A DNA stretch of 64,000 bases from Maniola hyperantus (GCF_902806685.2 NC_048545.1:10341852-10405851), one strand, 5' to 3'. Counted from the stretch's first letter, positions 21,034 to 32,627 are shown. Made by a program: numbers and translations. The notes: generated by a model from the letters alone, not told the origin.

Positions 21034-21070
21034 TATAAATATGAGTGGTTGATGAATTTGAAGGCAGTCT
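21034..21070 (+). promoter_or_regulatory. Possible TATA/Inr core promoter
   Basis: TATAAAT at 21034-21040 and GGCAGTCT, with the initiator A at 21066, are 32 bases apart, the spacing usual for insect core promoters. It could be an alternative promoter of the CUB gene or a solo LTR. No gene start is visible downstream. Confidence 0.3.
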
Positions 21071-21451
21071 AGTTCCGACGTTAGACTCATTCGACTATTA
21101 AATGCTTAGGTTTAGGTTATTAGTGTTTAGGTCGCCATTATACATTGGTTGTAATAGTGATTTGGTGCCTGATCAGGTTTTAATGTTGTAGTTAGGTTAG
21201 TATAAAGATTAAACCTGTCGGTAAGCTCTGAGCGTGTGACCAATGTCTCCGAGCAAGTTTAAAGGAGAGGACATTCCAATTTCCAAAACAAAAATAGCTT
21301 ATAATGCCCTGCCTTTCTGTCTAACTTTTTAACTCACTTCTGGTATCCTTTTAATTTACTCAAACGAAGACAACGAAGTGATCCTAAACCCTCATTTTTT
21401 CCTTCTTAGGTAAGGAACCCTAAAAACTAGACTTTATACCTTCTTTGATAC

Positions 21452-21592
21452 GTCTTTGTTACCTGTTACCTGCCAAATCCACCATGATCCAAACTTCATA
21501 GTCACTGATCGTTCCGCCCTGTGTTGGGTATTATATACGCAGATAAACTTTCAGATTTTATAAAATAACGAAGGTCTGGACCTCGCGAGCTC
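21452..21592 (+). repeat. Diverged non-coding repeat P3, copy 1
   Basis: Matches the complement of 41262-41420 well: ATGATCCAAACTTCAT, CCCTGTGTTGG, then ACGCAGATAAACTTTCAG and AAAATAACGAA. Confidence 0.65.
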
Positions 21593-21768
21593 TCTCTGTA
21601 AAAGTCTAAAGCTGATTCATAGTACCATGATTGTAATACATGTAGATAAATTATGTAATTACATAAAAGCAGTAGTTTACTACTTCGCTAGTGACTAGTC
21701 TAACAAAAGGTTGCACAGCACTTAAAAAACAACATTGTAATTTCTCTGTACTGAAATATTCTTTTTAA

Positions 21769-21948
21769 TCCATACTTAATATTATAAATGCAAAATTGTG
21801 TCTGCCTGCTAGCTTTTCCCGGCCCATCAGTTTAACCGATTTTGATAAAATTTGGTACAGAGTTAGCATACATCCCGGAGAAGGACATAGGCTACTTTTT
21901 ATACAGGAAAATCAAAGAGTTCCCACGGGATTTTTAAAAACCTAAATG
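21769..21948 (+). repeat. H1 Helitron-like element, 3'-truncated
   Basis: Starts TCCATACTTAATATTATAAA after an A, runs through CTGCTAGCTTTTCCCGGCCC and the CCCACGGGATTTTTAAAAAC block, then stops before the 3' hairpin and CTAG. Confidence 0.7.
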
Positions 21949-22152
21949 GTAAAAAATATTTCAGAAATCTAAATTGTCGATTGTAAAATAGCGCGGGTAG
22001 AGTGAAGACTCGTAGCGCATAGATACGTCAAAAGTTCTCAGAATGTTGCCCATAATAATATAATTAGTCTATGCCCATTGCCCATAATACAATTTTATTA
22101 CATTTCTGATGCCCGGTCCAAGCTATTTTTAGCACAATTGTAATATAATGTT

Positions 22153-22176
22153 ATGTAATGATAATTATCATTACAT
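22153..22176. repeat. 24-bp perfect palindrome
   Basis: Centred on GATAATTATC, extending to ATGTAAT on the left and ATTACAT on the right. It is AT-rich, and the flank repeats ATTAC. Confidence 0.75.
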
Positions 22177-22454
22177 TACATTACAATGGTGCTGAATAAC
22201 AATTATAATCGTTAACCCTTTTTGGAAAATTATATCCCATCTTTTATTTGTAAGTAGGGTAGGGATTAAATGGATCAAATTAGGAAAAAGATTAATGCTG
22301 GGTCGTTGGTAAGGCATAGTGAGAAATATAAAGGCTCGAATATATAGATTTATAGCCAGAAGCGACGAACAACGGTAACTAACTGTTTGAAGGTGTTCAT
22401 ATTGTGGAGCGTGCGTTGTACTTAACTGCTTTGCTGTTATGCTAGACCACTGCC

Positions 22455-22500
22455 TAATGTACATTGGCCTTTAGAATGACATTTCAGCTTTGTAAAGTGT
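22455..22500 (+). repeat. M1 MITE end fragment
   Basis: TAATGTACATTGGCCTTTAG, then AATGACATTTCAGCTTTGTA. It matches one arm of the M1 elements at 23287, 30195 and 39141. Confidence 0.55.
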
Positions 22501-23286
22501 AGACAGTTGACACATAAAGCAAAAATGGCGAGTAAGAACTCAAAATTTCTGTATTATACAAATTATAAGACTAGAAATAGAATATCGTGGGAAGGTACAA
22601 ACAAAAGCAGAGCGCTTCAGTTTTAATGATGACGATTTCAAATTTATCCTGAATGGGTTGTAAAGGTCTACGCTATTCGGGTCTAACTACTGAGATTACG
22701 TAATTATGCTGTAATTATTTACGTCCTTGCGTGAAAGTGAGACAGATTTATCATTAATAGTTAAGTAGGTTACAGTGAATTTCTGTATGATTCCTGAATA
22801 AACAAAGCTGAAAATTGCATAATTTTTAAACATGTAGAGGAAGAGTAAGAAAGGGTCAAGTATTTCACTCTTCCACTTTGTAATGCGGAAGAAGCCTCCG
22901 TCTCTTAGTTAGTTTCGTTTCAAATTTAAAAGCCTACAACGTTATCGCGTTGTAAACCGGAAATTTAACGACGACTCCTGGAGGTATTGCCGAAAATTCC
23001 AGCCATTAGGACGGTTAAGGGTTGTTTCACGACGACACTTCCATTTCTGGCTGTTTTGTGTCTTTCCTTTTATCGTTAACCTTTTTTTTATCTGTAAGTC
23101 AATTTTAAACTTAACTGACATGCGCCGGCTTCGCGTAGTTGGCGTTTTTTATTTTTCAGAGAAATACAGTCTTTTAATGAAAACTTAACAGATATGATAA
23201 TAGATAATATTATGAAGCGATTTAAATGTTAAAACATTTTTAGGACTCTATGTCAATAGATCTATTCTGTATCTCAATAGCTAAAG

Positions 23287-23522
23287 TATGCGGCAGAAAA
23301 TAATGTACATCGACAGTTAGAATGACATTTGTAGAGCGTTGTCTCTGTCACTCATATCTATGTGACGTTTTGTCGGTATCAACGATAGAGACAATAAATA
23401 AATAAATAAAATATTATATTTATAAGAGATAATCAATATAATAAATAAATAAATAAGAGACAATGCTCTACAAATCCGCTATCTCCTTCTAAAGGTCGGT
23501 GTACATTATTTTCTGCCGCGTA
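23287..23522. mobile_element. M1 MITE with internal (ATAA)n expansion
   Basis: The inverted ends CGGCAGAAAATAATGTACA and TGTACATTATTTTCTGCCG extend inward as paired arms. In the centre, two AATAAATAAATAAAT blocks lengthen it relative to 30195-30358. No ORF is present. Confidence 0.75.
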
Positions 23523-23639
23523 GTGTACTAATACTACAATTTCATCATCATCCTGTAGTACCTACTTACTACAACCCTTTACAAGTTCTGGCTTTCTGTA
23601 CAGTCTTCATCCATTTATGTCGGTCTGCCTTCTCCAGTT

Positions 23640-23770
23640 TGAGCCATCACCATCATCATGATCAACCCACAGCCGGCTCACTACAGAGGATGAGTCTCCT
23701 CTCAGTACGAAAAGGATTTGACCATAGTCCACCACGCTGGCCAAATTTTGGCGGATTGGCAGGCATTCCC
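23640..23770 (-). mobile_element. SINE-C 3' fragment
   Basis: CATCATCATGATCAACCCAC (the complement of the GATGATG tail), then GTCTCCTCTCAG and CATAGTCCACCACGCTGGCC. The tRNA head is missing. Confidence 0.65.
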
Positions 23771-24226
23771 AGTTTGTCAATTTGCTCATTAATTCTTCTC
23801 AGATTCTCTTCTATGCATTCCTTATTACTCATATTGTTTTCTTGATATTCTGGCTATACATATATCTGTTTTTTTACCTCTTGTAATTAGAAAATCGTGT
23901 TTTCAAATTATTTACCTAGATACTTGTTAATAAAGTTTAGCACCTATATTTTGGCTTCAATATTCAAATTAACTATGCAAATATGAAGCTTGGAATTCGT
24001 ATTAGGTGAACATTTATTAAATGTTTCAGTTAGTTCGTTAGTCACATTTCACCATGAGTTTCGCAACGAAACAAAAGGAAAGTTATTTGCATTTTTGTTA
24101 CACTACGTAACTTTTCCATAACTGTGGCCCGCTATACGAATACTCTCACAAAATCGTGGAATGGAGTTAATCCATTTTTTTTAAAGTTTGTAGTCGTACT
24201 GTAGCCGGCTGGTTTTTCACAGTTTT

Positions 24227-24338
24227 TTTAGGGTTCCGTACCTCAAAAGGAAAAAACGAAACCCTAATAGGATCACTTTGTTGTCTGTCTGTCGGTCTGT
24301 CTGTCAAGCAACCTACAGGGTACTTCCCGTTAGTAAAT
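24227..24338 (+). repeat. K family repeat, left half of an interrupted copy
   Basis: GGGTTCCGTACCTCAAAAGG up to GGGTACTTCCCGTT. It continues at about 24773 after a LINE insertion. Confidence 0.7.
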
Positions 24339-24772
24339 ATTTTTTTATTTTTTTTATTTCAGGCAATGAAAATACAACCCATAACAATATACACAGTATG
24401 AAGCGGATTAAATTAATATTAGAATTGATTAGAATATAATATAAATGTAAAAAAATGGAGCTAACAATTTAAAAAACTAATCTAAGTAAAGGTGTTATTG
24501 TCGCACCGATGCAGGTTGGACCAATGTTTTGTAAAAGGATTACTAAGATCCTCTACAACAGCACACAAGATAGCGTTTGTACTGTGTGTCAGTCTCTTCC
24601 AGAAGGATGCCGTCCTTGCTCGGAGTATGGCGAAGAAGGACTCTCGCAGCAGCAAACATAGCTTTAGCACTGCAGAAACGCGGGTGCTTCATTAGGATGC
24701 GGAAGGCGTTGTTATATTGTACCCTAAGTGCATTATAGCTGCGCTTGGTAAACTTTGTCCACAGCTGACATG
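24339..24772 (-). pseudogene. LINE C-terminal fragment inserted in a K repeat
   Basis: The - strand encodes the end of a jockey/CR1-like LINE protein. One frame has RSYNALRVQYNNAFRILM and PRFCSAKAMF. A second frame, after one frameshift, has ESFFAILRARTASFWKRL and then NAILCAVVEDL. The signature (tyrosine-asparagine-rich stretch, FCSA..MFA) is typical of that region. The reverse transcriptase core is absent. It ends in an AT-rich 3' part near 24345, so it is a dead 5'-truncated insertion. Confidence 0.7.
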
Positions 24773-25082
24773 TGTTAACCTAGAATCATGAAATTTGGCA
24801 GGTAGGTAGGTCTTGTACAGGTCTTGTAGGTACATCACAACAAAAAAAAATTGAATTGTGGTCATTAACTAATAATTAGTATTTTTAATTTTCTAAGTAA
24901 TATCAAGTGGGGTATCATATGAAAGGTCTTCACCTGCATTGCAGTGCATTCTAAAACAGATTTTTATTTATTTTTGTGCATCATAGTTTTTGAATTGTCG
25001 TGCAAAATGTCGAAAAAATACGACTGTAGTACGGAACCCTCGTTTCGCGAGCCTGACTCGCACTTGGCCGGTTTTTTTAATT
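24773..25082 (+). repeat. K family repeat, right half
   Basis: Resumes at TTAACCTAGAATCATGAAAT and ends GTAGTACGGAACCCTCG, then GACTCGCACTTGGCCGGTTT, the 3' terminus of the K family. Confidence 0.75.
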
Positions 25083-25259
25083 TCTAGAAATAGACTTAAC
25101 CTCTGCACAACTCAGGACCAGGAAGGTACCTGTAACTAGACAAAATTCTAGTCATGCATTATCTAGAAAGTCGGAAATATAATTCAGAAAATGTGTTAGT
25201 TCTTACATCATAGCTAAGTAATTAAAACGTTAAGACTCTAGATAGGCATTCTACACTAA

Positions 25260-25440
25260 TTGGCAATTCTCCAGTACATGCACACACTCTTAAGAGAAAT
25301 TCATTCTATTAGGTGGTTCTTATTTAAACTCTACAATGAGAACTATGCCAGAGCTATATGGTAATTCGATTTAACGCACGCCAAGAATAATTTTATCGTA
25401 CTTACTTTGTGAATTAAGTTTTCTTTGATGCTCTTTTCTT
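25260..25440 (+). repeat. Diverged non-coding repeat P2, copy 2
   Basis: Partner of 19197-19375: AGCTATATGGTAATTCGATT, then ACGCCAAGAATAA. Confidence 0.5.
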
Positions 25441-25639
25441 CAATGTTAATTTCTTGTCATTCTGTATTTTAATGTTCTATAGAATTATGATTTTCATTAT
25501 ATTATAGAAATTTTAATACCAAAATATTATAGAGACTTTAAAAACTGAACTGAAAAGAACTGGACAAAAAAAACTGCGCATTCATGAATATTTTATGTTG
25601 AATCCAAGCTCTGTGGTTTTGTACGTGGGAGACCTTTCA

Positions 25640-25716
25640 GGCATGCAGCTTAAAACAAACCTCTGACTTTTTGAATACAAGGTGGATGTCTTAACCACTA
25701 GGCTAGTCTTGTCCAA
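25640..25716 (-). repeat. tRNA-like SINE head fragment (SINE-C type)
   Basis: The - strand reads an A-box-like TAGCCTAGTGGTTAAGACA and a degraded B box. The conserved SINE-C body does not follow. Confidence 0.45.
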
Positions 25717-26567
25717 GGACAATAAATACCAGCAATTCGCAAACTAGTTAGTCAAGAAATAATGGTCGTTACTATGCTACAACTAGTAGGTATAGGTACT
25801 TATAGCACACACCGATCGTAAAGACATTTATGGTGGCCGTAAAGGAATCGTTTATCTCATAGCGTTCATATGAGAACCATTTGTTAGAACAATTTCCCAA
25901 GGCACACAAAGAGATTACTTATACATTTACACGGGGTGAATTTAATACGTGGCAGTTGGTGTTAGTTCAGAAGTTAGATAGGTACTTCTCTGTACGTCTT
26001 GTTTCGAATTTCGATATTTCTGCCGTCTTGGGTACCTACTTTATTGATACCTTGCTAACTTGTTGGGTGAATACGTAAAAATATACGATTTCTTATTTGG
26101 TTTGGATCCAAATAAATCTTAGTTATAAAATTGTAATAATTCGATTTTATTTAAGGTATTTGTTGAATTTGTTTGTTTCACACAAAAACTATTGAGATCT
26201 GACTTTTGCAGTTCAAAATCATAACTTAATGCTTTCAGTTCCAGATAAATCAAAATCAGCCCAGTAAAATCTGAAATACCTACCTGATCTGAATTGCACA
26301 TGGACCGAGCCGATATTAAGTATATTATTTGTCTAAATTCAATCAAAATTAAAACCGGGAAGAATTCAACATATCTTGACCTTATCACATGCATACTTAC
26401 CAAGATTAAATTTCATGTACCTACTATAATATTATCAAGTCTTAGGCTGCTTTTTCACCTTATCGATGCCTTGTCTAGCGAGGGATGCCTGTAAAACCTA
26501 TCAACAAAATAGCCTCATTTTAGCATTACGTTTAGGCTTAGACCTGGTTAGGTCTGGTTCAAGAGGG
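25717..26567. other. No gene seen
   Basis: Intronic sequence with short ORFs but no recognisable product or repeat. Confidence 0.3.
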
Positions 26568-26675
26568 TAACAGCCGCACTGAGTCACTTAATTGTTAATT
26601 AAGGCATTCTTTATCCATACTAATGAATGCCTTAAGTAACGATTAAGCGACTCTGAGTGCGGCAGTAAGCTGTTA
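26568..26675. mobile_element. Foldback MITE
   Basis: The left arm 26568-26609 and right arm 26625-26675 are inverted repeats with small indels. Both carry GCCGCACT..GAGTC.CTTAAT and AAGGCATTC or complements. The 15-base loop is TTTATCCATACTAAT. Confidence 0.7.
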
Positions 26676-27335
26676 TATTGAAATGACCCACTTACGCATC
26701 CTCACAGATCAGTAGAAGAACAGGCTTAAACACATATCAAAAAGCGATATACTAAAGATTTTCCTCCCATACTGGGATTTTACGAAACACTTTACGAAAT
26801 GAGGCGTATATTCCTTCAATTTCTGTTATATTATAAGATCGTAGATGGACGTTAAGTAAAGCTGAATGGTGATGGAAACGATGGGCCGTGTTATTTTAAA
26901 GCCGAGAACTGTTTCTGTGATTGCCGTATTTCAAACTTAAGTAATTGTTAATTTATTAATTAAACTTCCATCCCAGTTCATCCTCTTTGTTATCGTTTCA
27001 ACTGATACAATATGTTCACTGCTAGACTCTCTCTTGGATGGTATTCTAAACACGACCTTTTGCCGCGTATGTCTATGCAACAACTCCAGCCAGCCTCCGC
27101 TTAGATTATATTTAGGTACCTATTCCTATGATAAACTAACTAACTAATATCGAAAAATTAAGGCTAAATTACGATTTTATTACAATGTTTGGTCTGACAT
27201 AATCAAGGAATGTTTTGGTCCATTAAGAAATCTGTAGACGCAAGCTGACAGCCGGCGTTCTGTCCTCGTAGATGCTATCGGTCATAAATAATTGTGATGC
27301 AAATATTTTTAAAAATGGCTTTTCAAATATGTGTC
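26676..27335. other. No gene seen
   Basis: Intronic sequence with nothing supported. Confidence 0.3.
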
Positions 27336-27395
27336 ATCATCATGGTCAACCCATCGCCGGCCCACTATTGAGTACGGTGCCCTGTATTGAATAAT
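27336..27395 (-). repeat. SINE-C 3' end fragment
   Basis: CATCATCATGGTCAACCCAT, then CGCCGGCCCACTATTGAGTA, the complement of the SINE-C end. Confidence 0.5.
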
Positions 27396-27867
27396 GTCCA
27401 TGTCTATACGCTTTGCTAGTCTTTATTAGGACATACTTTGTTGAGAGAAAGAAGTCCATAAAATGTTATTTACAATGCTATTTAAATCGTCATAGTATGG
27501 ACTACTCTGTTTTTTCTACGATCAGTTCATATTGATAGATCCTATCGGAAAAAGCCATCAAAAAATTCAATAGTCTCTTTCAATAGAGATTAATTATTCT
27601 TTTTCAGCAATATATTTATTTGGAGTATTAATTTTTCTGCTGAAGTCCGCTTAACTAAAGCCGTGCGATGAAAGGATTACTGACAGGTCACATGCCAATT
27701 TCAAAATGTCAATTAAAATTTCATATTTACGATTTTTTCACTACACTTCGTATAGGTTCTGCAGCCCAAGCACAGTCAATCTGATAACGCTTTCTCATCA
27801 TAAGAGTTCCTATAAAGCTGCAAGAGGAAAGTGGCTGCTATTTATGACTCCTATGTTGACAATACCA

Positions 27868-27940
27868 ATATCATCATCATCATCATCATCAACCGATAAA
27901 CTTCCACAGTCCACACGCCATGCAAGACATAGCCCTAGTT
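27868..27940 (-). mobile_element. RTE-like LINE 3' tail, deleted
   Basis: (ATC)n, then AACCGATAAACTTCCACAG and CCACACGCCA, with an internal deletion compared with 2150-2264. Confidence 0.55.
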
Positions 27941-27949
27941 AAGGTCTGC

Positions 27950-28162
27950 ACCCGGAAGTAGGTATTCGAAATTCCACGGACACATATGAAGCGATTTTCT
28001 TCCTCGTTTTTAATTCGAACCGCTAGGATATGGAATGCCCTACTGGCATTCAAGTTAAGAGTGAATAGACATCTTCTAGGCAGGCGGGCTCTATCTTAGG
28101 CTGCATCATCGTTTGCCAGTAGGTCTGATTGCAGCCAAGCCACGCCAAGCACTACTTAAAAA
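27950..28162 (+). mobile_element. LINE C-terminal fragment with poly(A)
   Basis: Translates as RFSSSFLIRTARIWNALL and FKLRVNRHLLGRRA, the usual end of an I/jockey-type LINE protein, with a short 3' UTR and an A-run at about 28148-28162. It lies tail to tail with the CR1-like fragment that follows. Confidence 0.6.
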
Positions 28163-28185
28163 AAAAAAAAAAACTTAAGTAGAAC

Positions 28186-28790
28186 AAAAATGAAAATGAA
28201 AATGAAAATCTTTTTTATTCGTATAAACTTTTACAAGTACTTACGAATAGTCAGATGCATCTACCACTGGTTCGGAATGCCTTTCCTGCCGAGAAGAACC
28301 AGCAAGAAACTCGGCGGTTGCTCTTTTCAAATATTTGATATAGGTACAAGATTATGCCATGTATAAAATAGTATTTGCAGTCTTCTGCGTTGCTAGAACG
28401 AGCTGCAGGTCAAATCCACGCTCTTTTATCATTTAGATAATCTTCAATTGTGTAATATGCTTTTTTCAGGAGCATATTTTTAATAGATTTTTTAAACTTG
28501 TGCAAAGGTAAGTCCAAAATAGTTTGCGGGATTTTATTATAAAAGGTAATACCCATACCCACAAAATATGACTTTTGGACTTTCCTGAGGCGGAAGGCAG
28601 GAGCTGCAAGTTTGTCTCTGTTTCTAGTTAACAATGATACAGATACAGATGATGATGATAATGCCTTGGATATAATAGGTGAAGCAGGAACCAGATCAAA
28701 AAGTTCTTGCGGGCACACTTTCCGGTTAAAAATGGGGTTGTGTGGAATGTAATAATTCATCCACTCAAAGGCTCGAATGCGGCGATGTCA
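28186..28790 (-). mobile_element. CR1-like LINE, C-terminal coding region and 3' UTR
   Basis: Open on the - strand from about 28790 to 28410. Segments such as KSYFVGMGITFYNKIPQTIL and FKKSIKNMLLKKAYYTIEDY are typical of the last part of a CR1-like protein after the reverse transcriptase. The 3' UTR has AAACTCGGCGGTTGCTC in complement order and ends in a (TTTTCA)n tail, seen as (AAAATG)n at 28186-28210. The catalytic domains are absent. It is the best preserved of the CR1-like fragments (1310, 10208, 53015). Confidence 0.75.
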
Positions 28791-29116
28791 CGACATCAAA
28801 ACAAATGAGATACCATCGGGTATGAGTTAATGAGCGAAATTGCGACTCTGCGAAGGGTGACTGCGTAAACAATTATCACGCAATGCCAGACAAAGAGAGT
28901 GTTGACATTGTTTACACTAAAGGGGAAAGATAAAGCTTTTATAATACTCAACTCATAGATACTGTTACCGATTTACTAATAAATCTTAATACTTACATAA
29001 AAAGACTTTCCTGACTGACTAACCGATCTATCAACACAGAGCCTACACCGCTACGGTTAGACACTTGTACCTACACTAGTACAGAAATTTTCACAGTAGG
29101 TTTTTTTTATGATATA

Positions 29117-29307
29117 CTAGCTGACCTGGCGTACTTCGTACCGCCTAACAGTTGATTCTTTAATATTTTTTTAATACTTTAAATTTTCTCTCCGTAAGAA
29201 CCATCCTCGTACTTCAAGGAATATTATAAAGAAAGAATTATCGAAACCGGTTCAGCTGTTCTCGAGACTTAGCAACACATTCAGCGATTTTTTTTTTAAA
29301 TATTAGA
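29117..29307 (-). mobile_element. H3 Helitron-like element
   Basis: Complement of H3: CTAG with a T flank, TGGCGTACTTCGTACCGCCT hairpin region, GTAAGAACCATCCTCGTACT and CAGCTGTTCTCGAG. Confidence 0.7.
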
Positions 29308-29319
29308 TTAGATGTACTT

Positions 29320-29605
29320 GTTAAAAAAGGATTGTTAGAAAATTTCACCCCTAAGGCTAAATTGGGGTTGAAAGTTTGTATGAAAGTCCATCATTTTTGG
29401 AGTTATAGCTGTGAACTGATATTTGGGATTTTGGTTAAAAATAAAAAATAAGGTGTTTCAAGGTTTTCAGAAATTCTACCCCCAAGGGCGTTAAATAGAG
29501 GAGGAAAGTTTGTATAAAAGTTCATCGTTTTTCGAGTTATATCTATGAAAAGAAGTAGCCATCCATGTATTTCAAGATTTTTTGGAAATTTGACCCTCTC
29601 ACCAA
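29320..29605 (+). repeat. H2-like internal sequence with partial tandem duplication
   Basis: Two diverged tandem blocks about 140 bases apart share GAAAGTTTGTATGAAAGTCC (or TATAAAAGTTC) followed by GAGTTATA.CT.TGAA, and the second also has ACCCCCAAGGGCG. It resembles the middle of H2 but has no termini. Confidence 0.5.
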
Positions 29606-29945
29606 TTTTCAAAAATTCTAATAATGTTAATTCTAGTAATGGCTAGTGAAATAAAAATATTTTTCTGTAGGTGTTTTCAGACTACCATAATGTGTACCAT
29701 TTGCCATAATGTGAAACATATTATATTTTGTGACACTCATCACAAATTATACGGCTCTTACATTGTGATATTTGGGAAGAGAGAGATCCTTATCCATCAA
29801 ATAAAATCCGTAATACAAAGGATAGTGATGATACGAGACAATAGCGAAAATACGTCGATGAATACAACGTCTTAAATGCGCCGTTGTTCACATTTACAGA
29901 ACAAAAGATGCTTTTTACGTTGCTTTTTAACTTTGATAACAATAT

Positions 29946-30055
29946 ATAGTCCGGGGGGACGCCCCGCACGCCCGCGCTCGCCCGCCCGCTGGGTTAGCGC
30001 GGGGGCTGTGCGGGTGTTACCTTCCCGACTGCCTTCTCGACATGTTGCGTACTTT
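29946..30055 (+). mobile_element. GC-rich MITE (M3), degraded
   Basis: Very GC-rich island (GACGCCCCGCACGCCCGCGC, GGGTTAGCGCGGGGGC) in AT-rich DNA. It matches 34583-34755 through GCGCTCGCCCGC, GGTTAGCGC and CGACA.GTTGCGTAC. It is not a CpG-island promoter by any other sign. Confidence 0.6.
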
Positions 30056-30194
30056 TCCCGATCTTTAGTTTCCAATCTAGTGGATATAACAACTTTGCAC
30101 TGTGACAGAAAATTATTGGTAGGTAAGTAGTAGCTTTTCCTTCACGGCTCTATTACACCAAACCAAAGTGTACGTTACACGTACTTGTGTACAT

Positions 30195-30358
30195 TACGCG
30201 GCAGAAAATAATGTACATAGGTCTTTAGAATGACATTTCGGCTTTGTCTCTGTCACTTATACCTATTTGACGTTTTGTCGGTCGCCACGATAGAGACAAT
30301 GCTCTACAAATCCGTTATCTCCTTCTAAAGGTCGATGTACATTATTTTCTACCGCGTA
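30195..30358. mobile_element. M1 MITE, compact copy
   Basis: The ends TACGCGGCAGAAAATAATGT and, in complement, TACGCGGTAGAAAATAATGT are inverted. The inner parts include GACGTTTTGTCGGTCG and ATAGAGACAATGCTCTACAA. There is no ORF. Confidence 0.8.
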
Positions 30359-30439
30359 CTGTACCTGTATAGATTAGAGAGCCGAAGCCCTGTACGGTAC
30401 TTAAAACTTAGTCTTTGGACTACGCGCACTATACAGGAC

Positions 30440-30500
30440 TTCATCATCATCATCATTATCAACTGATATGCGTCTCCTGCTGGACATAGGGGAACTTGAA
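30440..30500 (-). repeat. RTE-like 3' tail fragment
   Basis: (ATC)n, then AACTGATATGCGTCTCCTGC and TGGACATAGG. Confidence 0.5.
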
Positions 30501-31329
30501 CTTTGTCTTTGCCCATCAGTGAGACGGAGATTGCTAACTATACAATATCAAACAAACATTGCTATATGGCACCACATTATTTGCGGATTGCAAATAATAG
30601 TGCCATAAAGCAGTTAACAGAACAAAGTTAATAATTAACAGTACAAATTCACGTTACGTTCAAGGCACTCGAAGATGTCTTTGGTCTGACTGCGGTAGTT
30701 GTCCCAATAAGACGATAGCTTCTCAATTGATTAGTTGAGTTAGTTCATCCAATTTCTACTAAGTAGGTACTATATTCAATCTATGCTTGGAAATTGTTGT
30801 AAGTAAAGTAGTTCATTGAAATTCTTGCAACATATGGGAGACAAAATATGTTTTTTATTTATTTGATTTTTATTAATATATTTTATCGCCGCAGATCTGG
30901 TCTGGTGGAAATATTTTTTGAAATGAAAATCCTTTATCCGCGCACAAGCTTTACAGATTATGGGGGCATTACGGAAATTATCTTATGTTACGGAATTAAC
31001 TGCTATATCTAACTATATAAGTAATAATAACTGGTATATCTAAGCCGGCCGCTTTAGCTGTCGGCTTAGACGGTTGCTTTTTGTTTCAACATTAATTCTT
31101 CTTGAAATTTGTCCCATACATATTATTTATTACTGCAAAAAGTAAAAAAAAAAACCGCTGAATATTGAGCGTGCCATGAATGTAAAACAAAACAAAGAAG
31201 TTTTAATTCTTCCATAATTGCACCTCAGATATTTTTTATTTCACTAGAATAACATAATAATAAAAAGTAGAATAGACTGAACACGACTAATATTCAAGTC
31301 CAACTAAGTGCAAAGTTGGTGCTAGTAGT
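30501..31329. other. No gene seen
   Basis: Intronic AT-rich sequence with nothing supported. Confidence 0.3.
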
Positions 31330-31410
31330 AGGTAATTTGGTGGTATTTGAACCGACGACCTTTCGTTTTCAGTCTGCAGCCTGATTCTAGCGCAATTGTT
31401 AGTAAATTCA
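31330..31410 (-). repeat. tRNA-like SINE head, isolated
   Basis: The - strand shows a B-box-like GGTTCAAATACC preceded by TTGCGCTAGAATCAGGCTGC. Its body is not one of the other SINEs here. Confidence 0.35.
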
Positions 31411-31896
31411 AAAAAAAAACCAAACCTGGATGATCTATCCTCTTCTGATCTACAGTGATCTATCTATAGTACACCACGTAATGACAGTAGCCGTAAGTTA
31501 TCACGGGTAGCCCGCATTACCCAGTCACTAAATCTTCGTTAAGCGCGGCCCGGCATATGGTTCCGACTAGAGGTTTATTTCGTTTCACAGGTAGCATGTG
31601 AAAAATCATCTGAAAAGCCTTGTCGTATTATGTAACACTTACTACCTTATTATAAAGTAGCCTATGAAAAATCACAAAACAAAATCTCACATTACATTTA
31701 ATCCAGCTTTATTATTTAAATTTGGCATACGCACGGTCATCGACTGGAGCTAAGATGCTAAATAGCGTACGGGCGAGAACACTCTACATGTTAGAAAAAG
31801 GAAAACATCTAGTTTAATTAAATCTGCGCTATTGGTCTTGATCACAATTCCTAGTTAAATTAATGCAGCAAACGGTTAGGTATAAGTGCAAACATA

Positions 31897-32192
31897 AAAA
31901 ACGGCCAAGTGCGAGTCGGACTCACGCACGAAGGATTTAGTACCATTATCAATAAAAACAAGCAAAAAAAATCACGTTTGTTGTATGGGAGCCCTATTAA
32001 ATATTTATTTGTCTAATCTGCTTTTTAGTATTTGTTATTATAGTGGCAACAGAAATACATTATCTGTGAAAATTTCAACTAACTATCACGGTACATGAGA
32101 TATAGCCTGGTGGCAGACAGACAGACAGATGGACAAACAGTGGAATCTTAGAGTAACAGGGTCCCGTTTTACCCTTTGGGTACGGAACACTT
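31897..32192 (-). repeat. K family repeat, nearly complete
   Basis: Complement of K: AACGGCCAAGTGCGAGTCGG on the left, GTGGCAGACAGACAGACAGA in the middle and TTTGGGTACGGAACAC on the right. It sets the length of the family at about 300 bases. Confidence 0.7.
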
Positions 32193-32627
32193 TCTGTGAA
32201 AAATCGAATGTGAAATCACTGTGAAGAAAACTAATAATTTCGCCAAATGAAAATGATTTAACATGATGAAACAATAATACCCATCTCTAGTTCCAACCCA
32301 CGTCCTGCGGCCGCTCGCTAGATTCATAATACATGTGTGATGGGAACATATTGCATTAATAGCCGTAGATCTGTTACACGAAATGAAATTTTATCAGTTA
32401 TTTGTTTTCGGCGTAGATATGAGCGTTATGAAAATTTTCCTTGATTTATGTTGCGAATTATTTAGGTACGTTTGAAACGCAATTTAGTTGTTTGTAATAT
32501 TTGTAAGGTTTTTTCAGTCGTAAAATATGTTTCTCAGGCCCTTTTCAAGTGTAAGTTTCGGAATTATTCCGCCCTGAATAATTGTTCTTGGAATAGTTGC
32601 TGAATGTTGAACTTCAGCCTTTCTATG

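Noticed and set aside
29872..30130. Protein genes on both strands in a GC-rich island
   Set aside because: Open frames follow from base composition, and the island is a MITE copy related to 34583-34755.
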